From CAZCJA01 sp964499015 (lineage in GTDB: Bacteria > Elusimicrobiota > Elusimicrobia > F11), in the NCBI GenBank assembly GCA_964499015.1, contig CAZCJA010000022.1:1-31502 (forward strand): DNA of 31,502 nucleotides. The letters run 5' to 3'. The notes below the pieces were generated by a model. That model had not been told where the DNA came from, did not search any database, and saw nothing but the letters and a program-made list of their open reading frames with translations. This document shows positions 6,792 through 13,902 of the stretch, piece after piece. The position numbers were made by a program, and so were the translations under genes. Numbering within the stretch: position 1 is the stretch's first letter; the number at the start of each line of letters is the position of its first letter.

Positions 6792-8267
6792 ATGGCGACG
6801 ATTAAATTCGGCACATCGGGCTGGCGCGACATCATCGCGGAAGGGTTTACCTTTCCGAAGCTGCGCATTTGCACCCAGGCGATCGCGGAACAAATCTTTC
6901 GGGAGAAGAGCCACAACAAGCCGGTCATGATCGGCTACGACACGCGCTTTTTGTCCGAGCATTTCGCCCGCGAAGCGGCGCGCATCCTGGCCAACAACGG
7001 CATCGAAGTGAAATTGTCCAACCGCGACGTCCCCACGCCGGCGGTGGCGTATCAAATCATCCACAACCAGGCCTCGGGCGGCATCAACATCACCGCGAGC
7101 CACAACCCCTTCACCTACAGCGGCCTTAAATTTTCGTCCGCCTGGGGAGGCCCCGCGCTTCCGGAGATCACAAAGTCCATTGAGAACACCTGCACGTTCA
7201 TGGAAGAGTCCGAAGTGGCGCTTACGCCCAAATCGGAAGACAAGCGCCTCACGGAAAAGCTCGTGCAGTCCTACGATTACAAACCGGCGTACTGGAAACA
7301 TTTGAAAAGCCTGCTCGACACCGATGCGTTCAAAAACCGCCGGTTGAAAATCGTGGTCGACAATTTGTACGGCACTTCGCGCGGCTATCTCGCCGAATTT
7401 TTGCGTGAACTTGGCTGCGACGTGGAAGTCCTGCACGAACGCCGCGACGTGTATTTCGGCGGCACCGGGCCGGATCCGTCGGAAAAAGGCCTGCAAGATC
7501 TTGTCGCGGCGGTGAAGAAGTCCAAGGCCCATCTGGGTCTCGCTTGCGACGGCGACGCCGATCGTTTCGGCGTGGTGGACGCCGGCGGACAGATTTATCA
7601 ACCCAACGACGTGCTGCCGCTGATGGCGCGCTATCTGCACCTCTCGCGCGGCTGGGAAGGCATCATTGCCCGCTCGGTGATGACCACGCACGCGATGGAC
7701 GCGGTCGCCCGCAAATACAATTTGGAAATCAAGGAAACGCCGGTCGGTTTTAAATACATCGGCGAGATCATGCAGGAAGCCGAATCGATTGTGCCCTCCA
7801 CCGAAGGCGAGTTTGTGATGGGCGGCGAAGAATCCGGCGGCTTCACGATGCGCGGCCACGTGCCGGAAAAAGACGGCGTGCTCGCCTGCTTGATCCTGGC
7901 GGAAATGGTGGCCTCCTCCAAGCAATCGCTGAAAGAACTCACCGATACATTGCATTCCGAAGTGGGCGTGCGCATCACGCGCCGCCTGAACATCACTGCG
8001 ACCCCGCAGGTCGTCTCGGCACTGCGCGACAAGTTCGCGCACAAGCCGCCCATCGACATCAACGGCCTGCACGTGCACCGCATCGTCGACATCGACGGCT
8101 TCAAATTTATTTTCCACGGCGGCAACTGGCTGGGCGTGCGCTTCTCCGGCACCGAACCGATCGTCCGTCTTTACCTCGAAGGCCAATCCGAAGACGCTCT
8201 GCAGACGCTCGCCAAAGCGGGCCAGAGCCTCTTGGGGCCCAACGGGGCCCACGCCGCCGCACACTAA
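6792..8267 (+). CDS. Alpha-D-phosphohexomutase (phosphoglucomutase/phosphomannomutase family)
   Basis: Moves a phosphate between C1 and C6 of a hexose phosphate, supplying sugar-1-phosphates for cell-envelope or storage polymers. It has 491 residues, and all four family loops are present. The catalytic phosphoserine is S103 in TASHNP, the metal loop is DGDADRF (253-259), the sugar-binding loop is GGEESGGF (about 343-350), and the phosphate-binding loop is RFSGTEPIVRL (about 450-460). The N-terminus KFGTSGWRDII is also typical. Whether it prefers glucose, mannose or glucosamine phosphate cannot be told from sequence. The gene seems to have its own leaderless promoter. A 496-codon open frame on the other strand is only a shadow. 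Confidence 0.93.
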   Translation: MATIKFGTSGWRDIIAEGFTFPKLRICTQAIAEQIFREKSHNKPVMIGYDTRFLSEHFAREAARILANNGIEVKLSNRDVPTPAVAYQIIHNQASGGINITASHNPFTYSGLKFSSAWGGPALPEITKSIENTCTFMEESEVALTPKSEDKRLTEKLVQSYDYKPAYWKHLKSLLDTDAFKNRRLKIVVDNLYGTSRGYLAEFLRELGCDVEVLHERRDVYFGGTGPDPSEKGLQDLVAAVKKSKAHLGLACDGDADRFGVVDAGGQIYQPNDVLPLMARYLHLSRGWEGIIARSVMTTHAMDAVARKYNLEIKETPVGFKYIGEIMQEAESIVPSTEGEFVMGGEESGGFTMRGHVPEKDGVLACLILAEMVASSKQSLKELTDTLHSEVGVRITRRLNITATPQVVSALRDKFAHKPPIDINGLHVHRIVDIDGFKFIFHGGNWLGVRFSGTEPIVRLYLEGQSEDALQTLAKAGQSLLGPNGAHAAAH

Positions 8268-8305
8268 TCACTCCAACTATCCTTATTTTCGCCGCCTTCC
8301 GATTT

Positions 8306-8314
8306 TGATACGAT
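8306..8314 (+). promoter_or_regulatory. Candidate extended -10 promoter for the glycerophosphodiesterase gene
   Basis: TGATACGAT is an extended -10 (TGn plus TACGAT at 8309-8314) in the 99-nt gap after the hexomutase gene. No clear -35 is seen. The ribosome-binding GGAGG (8347-8351) lies partly in a weak 5-bp stem (GTGGA 8345-8349 with TCCAC 8359-8363). Confidence 0.35.
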
Positions 8315-8366
8315 CCGGCCCTCCTCGTTTTTCTCAACCATTCCGTGGAGGAAAGAGATCCACAAA

Positions 8367-9143
8367 ATGTTCACCGTAAGACAGAAGAAAGGCAAATTAC
8401 CCTGGGTTGTCGGACACCGCGGCGCCATGGGCCATGCACCCGAAAATACCATGACCTCCTTTGAAGAGGCCGTGTCTCTCGGCGCCGATATGCTCGAATT
8501 CGACGTTCGCTTGTCGAAAGACCGTGTGCCCGTCGTCGTTCACGACGCCAACCTTGACCGCACCTCCAACCGCTCCCTGAACGTGGCCGACTTAAATGTA
8601 AAAGACCTGTTGGAACTCGACGCGGGCTCCTGGTTTGATATGCGTTTTGCTGATGAACGCATCCCGCGCTTGACCGATTTGCTCACCTGGGCCGAGAAAA
8701 AGAAAACCAAAGCCAAAGGAAAACTCGCCTACTTCGTCGAACTCAAAGTCGACGGCGACGAAACGCGCCGTGACGCGCTGGTGAATGCGGTCGTCAAAGA
8801 ATTGAAAGACCGCAAAGCGCTCGACCGTTCCGTTCTGATTTCCTTCGACGAGCCCGTGCTCATGGCGATCAAACGCCTGCACCCGGCGGTGAGCACCGGT
8901 TTCCTGTATTCCGATTTGCTTTACGATGTGATGGAACGCGCAAAACGCCTTAAAGTGAACCATGTGCTGCCGCGCAAAGACCGCGTCACCGGCGACTTGG
9001 TTAACGAAGCCCACGCCGAAGGCATGGCTGTTATGGCCTGGACCGCCGACCGTTTGGACGAATTCCGCAAACTGGTTGTTTGGGGCGTGGACGCCATCGC
9101 CACCAACTATCCCGACCGCCTGATCGAGTTTTACCAACGCTAA
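8367..9143 (+). CDS. Glycerophosphodiester phosphodiesterase (GDPD family)
   Basis: Hydrolyses glycerophosphodiesters from phospholipid turnover to glycerol-3-phosphate and an alcohol. It has 258 residues and a TIM-barrel fold. The catalytic HRG is in VVGHRGAMGHAPENT (about residues 12-26). The metal-binding E-F-D of LEFDVRLSKD and the VVVHDANLDRTSN motif follow, and a later FVELKV strand carries another metal-binding Glu. The C-terminal VMAWTADRLDE and GVDAIATNYPDRL complete the barrel as in UgpQ-type enzymes. No signal peptide is seen, so it is likely cytoplasmic like UgpQ rather than periplasmic like GlpQ. Start ATG 8367 follows GGAGG by 15 nt, which is long. Confidence 0.93.
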   Translation: MFTVRQKKGKLPWVVGHRGAMGHAPENTMTSFEEAVSLGADMLEFDVRLSKDRVPVVVHDANLDRTSNRSLNVADLNVKDLLELDAGSWFDMRFADERIPRLTDLLTWAEKKKTKAKGKLAYFVELKVDGDETRRDALVNAVVKELKDRKALDRSVLISFDEPVLMAIKRLHPAVSTGFLYSDLLYDVMERAKRLKVNHVLPRKDRVTGDLVNEAHAEGMAVMAWTADRLDEFRKLVVWGVDAIATNYPDRLIEFYQR

Positions 9144-9156
9144 CGTCTCACCGGTA

Positions 9157-10317
9157 ATGCCTGTGCCGTCCGCCGTTCTTTCGTCCCTCCAAGCCGCCGC
9201 GCTCGATTTTGGTTTCGATACGTGCTCCGTCGCGCCGCTGTCCATTTCCGCGGCCGATCAAAACGCTTACCGCGAATGGGTCGGCGCTGGCCACGCCGGC
9301 GGCATGAATTATTTGTCGCTTGAGCCCGGAAAACGCGTAAACCCCGGAAACACGTTCCCAGGCATGCGTTCCGTGGTGACCTTGGGTGTCAGTTATTATC
9401 AGGGCCCGGTTCCGCCAAAACCGGGCGCGGGCTACGGCCGCGTCGCCCGCTACGCGTGGGGCGAGGACTATCATCCGCTGATTTTGGCGCGGCTCGAAAA
9501 ATTTTCCGCGCATCTGCGTGAGACGCTCGGCGCCGAAACGCAAACGGTAACCGCGGTCGACACCAAGCCGCTCTTGGAGCGCGCGCTGGCCAAAGGCGCG
9601 GGCATGGGCTTCATCGGCAAGAACACGCTGCTGATTGCGCCGCGCGGTGCCAGCGCTTCGTTTCACGTCGGTTCGTTTTTGTTTTTGGCGGAGATTTTGG
9701 TGAGCGTGGATTTGTCGGACGGCCTCACGTTCCCGGGTGTTCAGGATGGTTGCGGCGGCTGCACCAAGTGTCTGACTAGCTGTCCGACGGACGCTTTTGA
9801 GAGTCCCTACAAACTTAACGCGCAAAAGTGCATCGCCTATTTGACGATCGAGAACAAAGGCTGGATCCAGCGCGAGATGCGGGAGATGATGGGCGACTGG
9901 CTGTTCGGCTGCGACAAATGTCAGGACGTTTGCCCGTATAACGCGCGGGCGATGGAATCGCGCTGGCCTGAATTTCAGGCGGAGCGCGGTGCGGGCGCGT
10001 GGGTGAATCTGGCGGACATCTTGTCGATTAAGACGACGGCGGATTTCAAACAGCGTTTCGGCATGACTCCGTTGTCGCGGCCCAAACGCCGGGGCCTTGT
10101 GCGCAACGCCTGCGTGGTCGCGGGAAATTCCGGCGACGAATCACTGGCGGCGCCGTTAACCGAGGCGCTCGTCGACGAAGAACCGGTGGTGCGCGGGCAC
10201 GCGCTGTGGGCGCTGTCGAAGCTCGCGCCGCGCCTGGCCAAAGAAAAGGCGGAAACGATTTTGAAAAATGAAACGGATGAACAGGTGAAGGAAGAATGCC
10301 AAGCGATATTGGCGTAA
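9157..10317 (+). CDS. queG: Epoxyqueuosine reductase QueG
   Basis: Cobalamin and iron-sulfur enzyme that reduces epoxyqueuosine to queuosine in tRNA, the last step of Q biosynthesis. It has 386 residues, close to the usual length. The N-terminal cobalamin-binding part holds the AVDTKPLLERALA segment with the conserved Asp and GFIGKNTLLI. Two [4Fe-4S] clusters are indicated by C199GGC202xxC205xxxC209P, the single Cys of LNAQKC, and C252xxC255xxxC259P. C-terminal HEAT-like repeats (GDESLAAPLTEAL, VRGHALWALSKL) finish the protein. It starts at ATG 9157 without a clear Shine-Dalgarno sequence, 13 nt after the phosphodiesterase, and overlaps the next gene by 22 nt. No other queuosine genes are in the window. 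Confidence 0.95.
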   Translation: MPVPSAVLSSLQAAALDFGFDTCSVAPLSISAADQNAYREWVGAGHAGGMNYLSLEPGKRVNPGNTFPGMRSVVTLGVSYYQGPVPPKPGAGYGRVARYAWGEDYHPLILARLEKFSAHLRETLGAETQTVTAVDTKPLLERALAKGAGMGFIGKNTLLIAPRGASASFHVGSFLFLAEILVSVDLSDGLTFPGVQDGCGGCTKCLTSCPTDAFESPYKLNAQKCIAYLTIENKGWIQREMREMMGDWLFGCDKCQDVCPYNARAMESRWPEFQAERGAGAWVNLADILSIKTTADFKQRFGMTPLSRPKRRGLVRNACVVAGNSGDESLAAPLTEALVDEEPVVRGHALWALSKLAPRLAKEKAETILKNETDEQVKEECQAILA

Positions 10318-11444
10318 GAACAACCACGCAGGACTTGATCGAGCAAGAGATTCGCCGCTGGGGCCCGATGACCTTCGCGCGCTTTGTCGAGCTCGCTCTC
10401 TATCATCCCAAGCACGGTTATTACAACCGCTCCGCGCCCACGCGCGGTCGCGCCGGCGATTATTTCACGGCGCCGCAGGTTGGGGGCCTTATGGCCAAAC
10501 TTTTTGCCGAGGCGATCGTGGCGATGAAAGAGGCCGTCGGGTCCGACCAGTTTTCGTTGGTTGAAGTCGGTTCCGGCGACGGGGAATTCCTGCGCGGCAT
10601 TTTGGAATCGCTGGAAGCCCGCAAGCAGTTGGGCGGCGTGCGCGTGTTCGCGGTGGAGCGCTCACGCCCGTCCCGCGAAAAATTATGGCGTTCGCTGTCG
10701 CGCTTTCCCAAATGCGAGATTGTGGAGTCGATTGATGAGATCGAGATGGTCGGCGGGTTGGACGGGTGCCTGCTCACCAATGAGCTCTTCGACGCGCTGC
10801 CGTTTCACCGGCTGCGTTTTAAGGGGACCGAGTGGAAAGAAATTTATGTGGACCTGGGAAAGAACGGCGGGCTCACCGATAAAGAGGGGCCGGTTTCCGA
10901 GGAAGCAAAGCCGCTGGTCAAGCCGATTTTTGCGATGCCGAACCAGGAGGTGGAGGTGCGCCCCATCATTGCCGATCTGTATAAATCATGGTCGCAATTG
11001 TTTGCCCGCGGTTTCGTGGTCAGCATCGATTATGGACATCCGCGCGCCGAGCTGTACAGCCCGCGCCGGCCCAAGGGCACCGCGATCTGCTACTACAAAC
11101 ACAAAGCGCAGGAGAATTTTTATCAGAACGTCGGCGATCAAGACATGACCGCCCATGTCGACTTCACACAGCTCGCGCAAGCCGGTCAGGCCGCCGGTTT
11201 CGACCCGGCGCTGTTCACGACCCAAGGCGTTTTCTTCTCGTTTTTGGGCAAAGAGATTATTCCGCAGTGGCTCGAGGCCGCGCAAAGCCCGGCCGCCCGC
11301 GCCAAGAAGCAGGGCGCGCTGCAGCAGATCCTGCATCCCGAAGCGATGGGAGAAACGTTCAAGGTTTTGCTGCAGCAAAAAAACGTGTTGATGCCGCCCC
11401 TTTTTGCCGACATTCCGAGCCGATTGAAACGGCTTGGGCTGTGA
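10296..11444 (+). CDS. MidA/NDUFAF7-type SAM-dependent methyltransferase (COG1565)
   Basis: A 382-residue class I methyltransferase of the MidA/NDUFAF7 family. Family hallmarks are the N-terminal GPMTFARFVELALYHPKHGY and GDYFTAPQVGGLMAKLFAE, then the SAM loop LVEVGSGDGEFLRGIL, followed by LLTNELFDALPFHRL and VSIDYGHPRAELY. In mitochondria NDUFAF7 dimethylates an arginine of a complex I subunit. For bacterial members the substrate is generally unknown, and no NADH dehydrogenase genes are nearby here. It begins inside queG with a GAAGGAAG ribosome site just upstream, so translation is probably coupled. The family call is secure and the function is not. Confidence 0.9.
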   Translation: MPSDIGVRTTTQDLIEQEIRRWGPMTFARFVELALYHPKHGYYNRSAPTRGRAGDYFTAPQVGGLMAKLFAEAIVAMKEAVGSDQFSLVEVGSGDGEFLRGILESLEARKQLGGVRVFAVERSRPSREKLWRSLSRFPKCEIVESIDEIEMVGGLDGCLLTNELFDALPFHRLRFKGTEWKEIYVDLGKNGGLTDKEGPVSEEAKPLVKPIFAMPNQEVEVRPIIADLYKSWSQLFARGFVVSIDYGHPRAELYSPRRPKGTAICYYKHKAQENFYQNVGDQDMTAHVDFTQLAQAGQAAGFDPALFTTQGVFFSFLGKEIIPQWLEAAQSPAARAKKQGALQQILHPEAMGETFKVLLQQKNVLMPPLFADIPSRLKRLGL

Positions 11445-11450
11445 TACAAT
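11424..11450 (+). promoter_or_regulatory. Candidate promoter of the pilin-secretin pair
   Basis: TGATACAAT (11442-11450) is an extended -10 with TACAAT at 11445-11450. TTGAAA (11424-11429) lies 15 nt upstream, a short spacer that an extended -10 could tolerate. It sits at the 3' end of the methyltransferase gene, about 84 nt before the pilin start, and would separate the pilin pair from the upstream operon. Confidence 0.45.
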
Positions 11451-11533
11451 AAGCGCCCCCTCAAAAATTCAGACCCACTCCTCACGACGTTCCCCGCTCT
11501 CCTTCCGACGCGTATGGTCACAAGGAGAACACC

Positions 11534-11734
11534 ATGCTCGAACAGAAAAAACGCCACACTCGCGGCAGCGGAATCGTGGAATACGTGCTCATTACCGCGT
11601 TTGTCGCGATCATCACGGTCGCGGTCTTTAAAACCTTCCGTTCCGACGTCACCGAGGCCTATAAAAAAGCCGGGCAAGCCCTGCTTCAAGGCGTTGAAGA
11701 GACGTCCGCTTCTTCTTCCAGCGGGGCGCAGTAA
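11534..11734 (+). CDS. Flp-type (type IVb) pilin-like small protein
   Basis: A 66-residue protein with a short basic leader (MLEQKKRHTRG) and the hydrophobic segment IVEYVLITAFVAIITVAVF. Cleavage after R10-G11 would place Glu at +5 and Tyr at +6 of the mature protein, as in Flp pilins processed by a TadV/CpaA-type prepilin peptidase. The soluble tail is short and ends in a serine-rich stretch (ETSASSSSGAQ). A good AAGGAG (11522-11527) precedes the ATG. The stop codon and the next start share one base (TAATG). No assembly ATPase, TadB/C platform or prepilin peptidase is in the window, so any machinery must be elsewhere. An alternative is a small pseudopilin-like membrane protein unrelated to pili. 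Confidence 0.78.
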   Translation: MLEQKKRHTRGSGIVEYVLITAFVAIITVAVFKTFRSDVTEAYKKAGQALLQGVEETSASSSSGAQ

Positions 11735-12468
11735 TGCGCCCCGGCTTTATAATGGTCGCTATCGTCGCTGCCCTCCTCAGCGACATAGCCGGGGCCGTTT
11801 CCGCCAAGAAAACACCGATCAAAGTGCGCGTGGAGGTGGCCGAAGTTGACCATTCCAAAGCGTCCAGCCTTGGAGTACAATGGGGCGACTCAATAAGCAT
11901 CGCCGAAACATCGCGCGCCGGTGTCGTTTCTTTGGGAGCAATCGACCGCTTAACCGACGTTCAGGCCACCCTTCACTACTTGATGCAGGAAGGGGCCGCC
12001 GAACTTCTCGCCAACCCAAACTTGATGACGGATTCGGGAACCGCCGCCACGTTTCATGCGGGCGGAGAAATTCCGTACATCACCTCCGCCGCGCTGGGCG
12101 CGACGCACGTGGAATTCAAACCCTACGGCGTCGAGCTGAACGTCAAGCCGACGGTGCTGGAATCGGGCCAGATCACGATGCAGGTCAAGGCCGCGGTGAG
12201 TTCGCCCGACGCCGCGAACGGCGTACTGCTCTCGGGAAACCGCGTGCCGGCGCTGTTGGAACGGGAAGTGACCTCGAACGTCACGGTTGAGCCCGGCCAG
12301 ACGATCACGCTGGCGGGGCTGGTCCAAACGCATCGCGAAGAGGTCAAGCGCCGCGTGCCCGTGCTGGGGCGGATTCCGTTATTGGGAATGCTTTTTCGTT
12401 GGACGCAAAGAAATTACCGGCGCACAACGGTCATTATGTTCGTAACACCATTATTGGGAAATCACTAG
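11734..12468 (+). CDS. Minimal secretin-core protein (type II/III secretion or CpaC/RcpA-like)
   Basis: A 244-residue exported protein with a signal peptide (about residues 1-24, ending AVSA). It then enters the secretin homology region at once: VRVEVAEVDHSKASSLGVQW, LHYLMQEGAAELLANPNLMT, AATFHAGGEIPYI, the VELNVKPTVL strand, and the terminal TITLAGLVQT plus VPVLGRIPLLGMLFR signature. Full secretins of Tad, type II or type IV pilus systems have several N-terminal domains and usually more than 400 residues; none of these is present. It is therefore either a stripped-down outer-membrane ring protein for the adjoining pilin or an accessory secretin-like protein. It starts 1 nt inside the pilin stop. 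Confidence 0.82.
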   Translation: MRPGFIMVAIVAALLSDIAGAVSAKKTPIKVRVEVAEVDHSKASSLGVQWGDSISIAETSRAGVVSLGAIDRLTDVQATLHYLMQEGAAELLANPNLMTDSGTAATFHAGGEIPYITSAALGATHVEFKPYGVELNVKPTVLESGQITMQVKAAVSSPDAANGVLLSGNRVPALLEREVTSNVTVEPGQTITLAGLVQTHREEVKRRVPVLGRIPLLGMLFRWTQRNYRRTTVIMFVTPLLGNH

Positions 12469-12480
12469 GAAGGAGAAATC

Positions 12481-13272
12481 ATGTCCAACCCCTCGCAAGC
12501 ACGTCGTCCGCTCGTCATCGCCAATTGGAAGATGAATAAAACGGTCGCGGAGACCGTAACGTTCATCGACGCTTTTAAAGCACAGGTGTCCGCCAACGAC
12601 CGCGTGGACGCGGCACTTTGCCCGCCGTTCATCGCGCTCGACGCCGCCGCCCAGCGTTTAAAAGGCAGCTCCATCGGCCTCGGCGCGCAGAACATCAATG
12701 AAAATGAAAACGGCGCCTTCACCGGCGAAACCTCCGGCGCGATGCTGCAGTCGCTTGGCTGCGCCTATGTGATCATCGGCCATTCGGAGCGCCGCCAGTT
12801 TTACGGAGACACCGACGCGTTGGTGCAAAAGAAAATCGCCAAGGCGTACAAGTACGCGATGATCCCCGTGGTCTGCGTTGGCGAATCGCTGGAACAGCGT
12901 GAGGCGGGAAAAACGTTGGCCGTCGTCGGTGCGCAAGTGAAAGCCGCTTTGGAAGGACTGCCGTCGGCGGACGTGCAAAAACTGGTGTTCGCTTACGAGC
13001 CCATTTGGGCGATCGGCACCGGACGCACCGCGACGTCGGCCCAAGCGCAGGAAGTGCATTTGGCGATCCGCAATATTCTTAAAGATTTATACGGCTCCAA
13101 TACCTCGCTGCGCGTGCGCATCTTGTATGGCGGTTCCGTGAAGCCGGAAAACACCGCCGAACTGATGGCGTGCGAAGACGTAGACGGAGGACTCGTCGGT
13201 GGAGCCAGTTTGGACGCGTCATCGTTCGCCAAGATTGTCAACGCGGCCGCGCCTCAAGCGGCGCAAAAATAA
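12481..13272 (+). CDS. tpiA: Triosephosphate isomerase
   Basis: Interconverts dihydroxyacetone phosphate and glyceraldehyde-3-phosphate in glycolysis and gluconeogenesis. It has 263 residues. Catalytic residues are visible: K17 in ANWKMNK, H101 in IIGHSERR, and E173 in AYEPIWAIGTG. The phosphate-gripping YGGSVKPEN and GLVGGASLD are also in place. A strong AAGGAG lies just before ATG 12481. It follows the secretin-like gene by 12 nt and precedes rpiB by 9 nt, so the two sugar-phosphate isomerases probably form one unit. Confidence 0.98.
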   Translation: MSNPSQARRPLVIANWKMNKTVAETVTFIDAFKAQVSANDRVDAALCPPFIALDAAAQRLKGSSIGLGAQNINENENGAFTGETSGAMLQSLGCAYVIIGHSERRQFYGDTDALVQKKIAKAYKYAMIPVVCVGESLEQREAGKTLAVVGAQVKAALEGLPSADVQKLVFAYEPIWAIGTGRTATSAQAQEVHLAIRNILKDLYGSNTSLRVRILYGGSVKPENTAELMACEDVDGGLVGGASLDASSFAKIVNAAAPQAAQK

Positions 13273-13281
13273 GGGGAGATC

Positions 13282-13740
13282 ATGAAAACATTTAAGATCG
13301 CCATCGGCGCCGATCATGCGGGTTATGCTTTTAAAGCGGAGTTAATGAAGCACCTGACGGAGCAGGGGCATCTGGTTGTTGACTGCGGGACCGCTTCCGA
13401 AGAATCAACCGATTATCCGGATTACGCGCTGCGCGTCGCCAAAGCGGTGGCCAGCGGCCGCTGCGATCGCGGCATTTTGGCTTGCGGCACCGGCATCGGC
13501 ATGTGCATCGCGGCCAACAAAGTGGCGGGAATCCGCGCGGGAACGGCGTGGTCGATCAAGACCGCGAAACTTGCTTCCCAACATAACTGGACAAACGTTT
13601 TGTGCCTGCCGGCCCGTTTCGCCAAAGGGCCGAACCTAATCAAAATGGCTGATGCGTGGCTAAAAACGCCGAACGACAAGTCCGAACGGCATGAACGCCG
13701 CGTAAAAAAGATCCTAGAAATAGAGTCGAAACGCTCCTAA
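13282..13740 (+). CDS. rpiB: Ribose-5-phosphate isomerase B
   Basis: Interconverts ribose-5-phosphate and ribulose-5-phosphate in the pentose phosphate pathway. It has 152 residues, normal for RpiB/LacAB proteins. The N-terminal IAIGADHAGYAFK, the catalytic C68 in ACGTGIGMCIAANK, and H101 in SQHNWTNVLCLPAR are visible. The C-terminal ERHERRVKKI helix is typical. An AAGGGGAG ribosome site precedes ATG 13282. A stem-loop follows the stop, then the long leader of the DnaA-like operon. Confidence 0.97.
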   Translation: MKTFKIAIGADHAGYAFKAELMKHLTEQGHLVVDCGTASEESTDYPDYALRVAKAVASGRCDRGILACGTGIGMCIAANKVAGIRAGTAWSIKTAKLASQHNWTNVLCLPARFAKGPNLIKMADAWLKTPNDKSERHERRVKKILEIESKRS

Positions 13741-13761
13741 CTGCACCATTTCGACCTGAAT

Positions 13762-13799
13762 CGGGGTTTTGCATCGTAAAAGCGACGCAAATCGCCCCG
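13762..13799 (+). other. Stem-loop after rpiB
   Basis: CGGGG (13762-13766) pairs with CCCCG (13795-13799). Inside, TTTGC (13768-13772) pairs with GCAAA (13787-13791) and TCG (13774-13776) with CGA (13783-13785), leaving a 6-nt loop and small bulges. There is no run of T after it, so it is not a standard intrinsic terminator. It may protect the rpiB mRNA end or act in the leader of the next operon. Confidence 0.5.
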
Positions 13800-13807
13800 G
13801 ATATTTC

Positions 13808-13823
13808 TCAAGGAAATCCTTGA
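13808..13823. promoter_or_regulatory. 16-nt palindrome, candidate operator
   Basis: TCAAGGA, AA, TCCTTGA: perfect 7-bp arms. The right arm overlaps a possible -35 (TTGAAG, 13820-13825), which is 17 nt before AATACT (13843-13848), a weak -10. This position would suit a repressor controlling the DnaA-like operon. The promoter match is weak. Confidence 0.35.
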
Positions 13824-13890
13824 AGTCATGCTCATTCCCCCGAATACTTAATTGCAAGGGAATAGCTATCAAAACGATGCGATTTTGCAT

Positions 13891-13897
13891 AAGGGAG
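13891..13897 (+). promoter_or_regulatory. Ribosome-binding site that decides the start at 13903
   Basis: AAGGGAG lies 5 nt before ATG 13903 (and 2 nt before ATG 13900). This favours 13903 over the longer TTG start at 13852, which has no such site. Confidence 0.7.
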
Positions 13898-13902
13898 CGA
13901 TG

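Noticed and set aside
6774..8264. 496-codon open frame on the minus strand
   Set aside because: Lies fully antisense to the hexomutase gene, whose motifs are all intact; its protein is His/Arg/Phe-rich and matches nothing. A high-GC shadow.
13762..13799. Intrinsic terminator after rpiB
   Set aside because: A stem is present but has bulges and no following T-run, so it is listed only as a stem-loop.
13852..13902. Longer TTG start for the proline-rich protein
   Set aside because: No ribosome-binding sequence precedes it, while AAGGGAG is well placed for ATG 13903.
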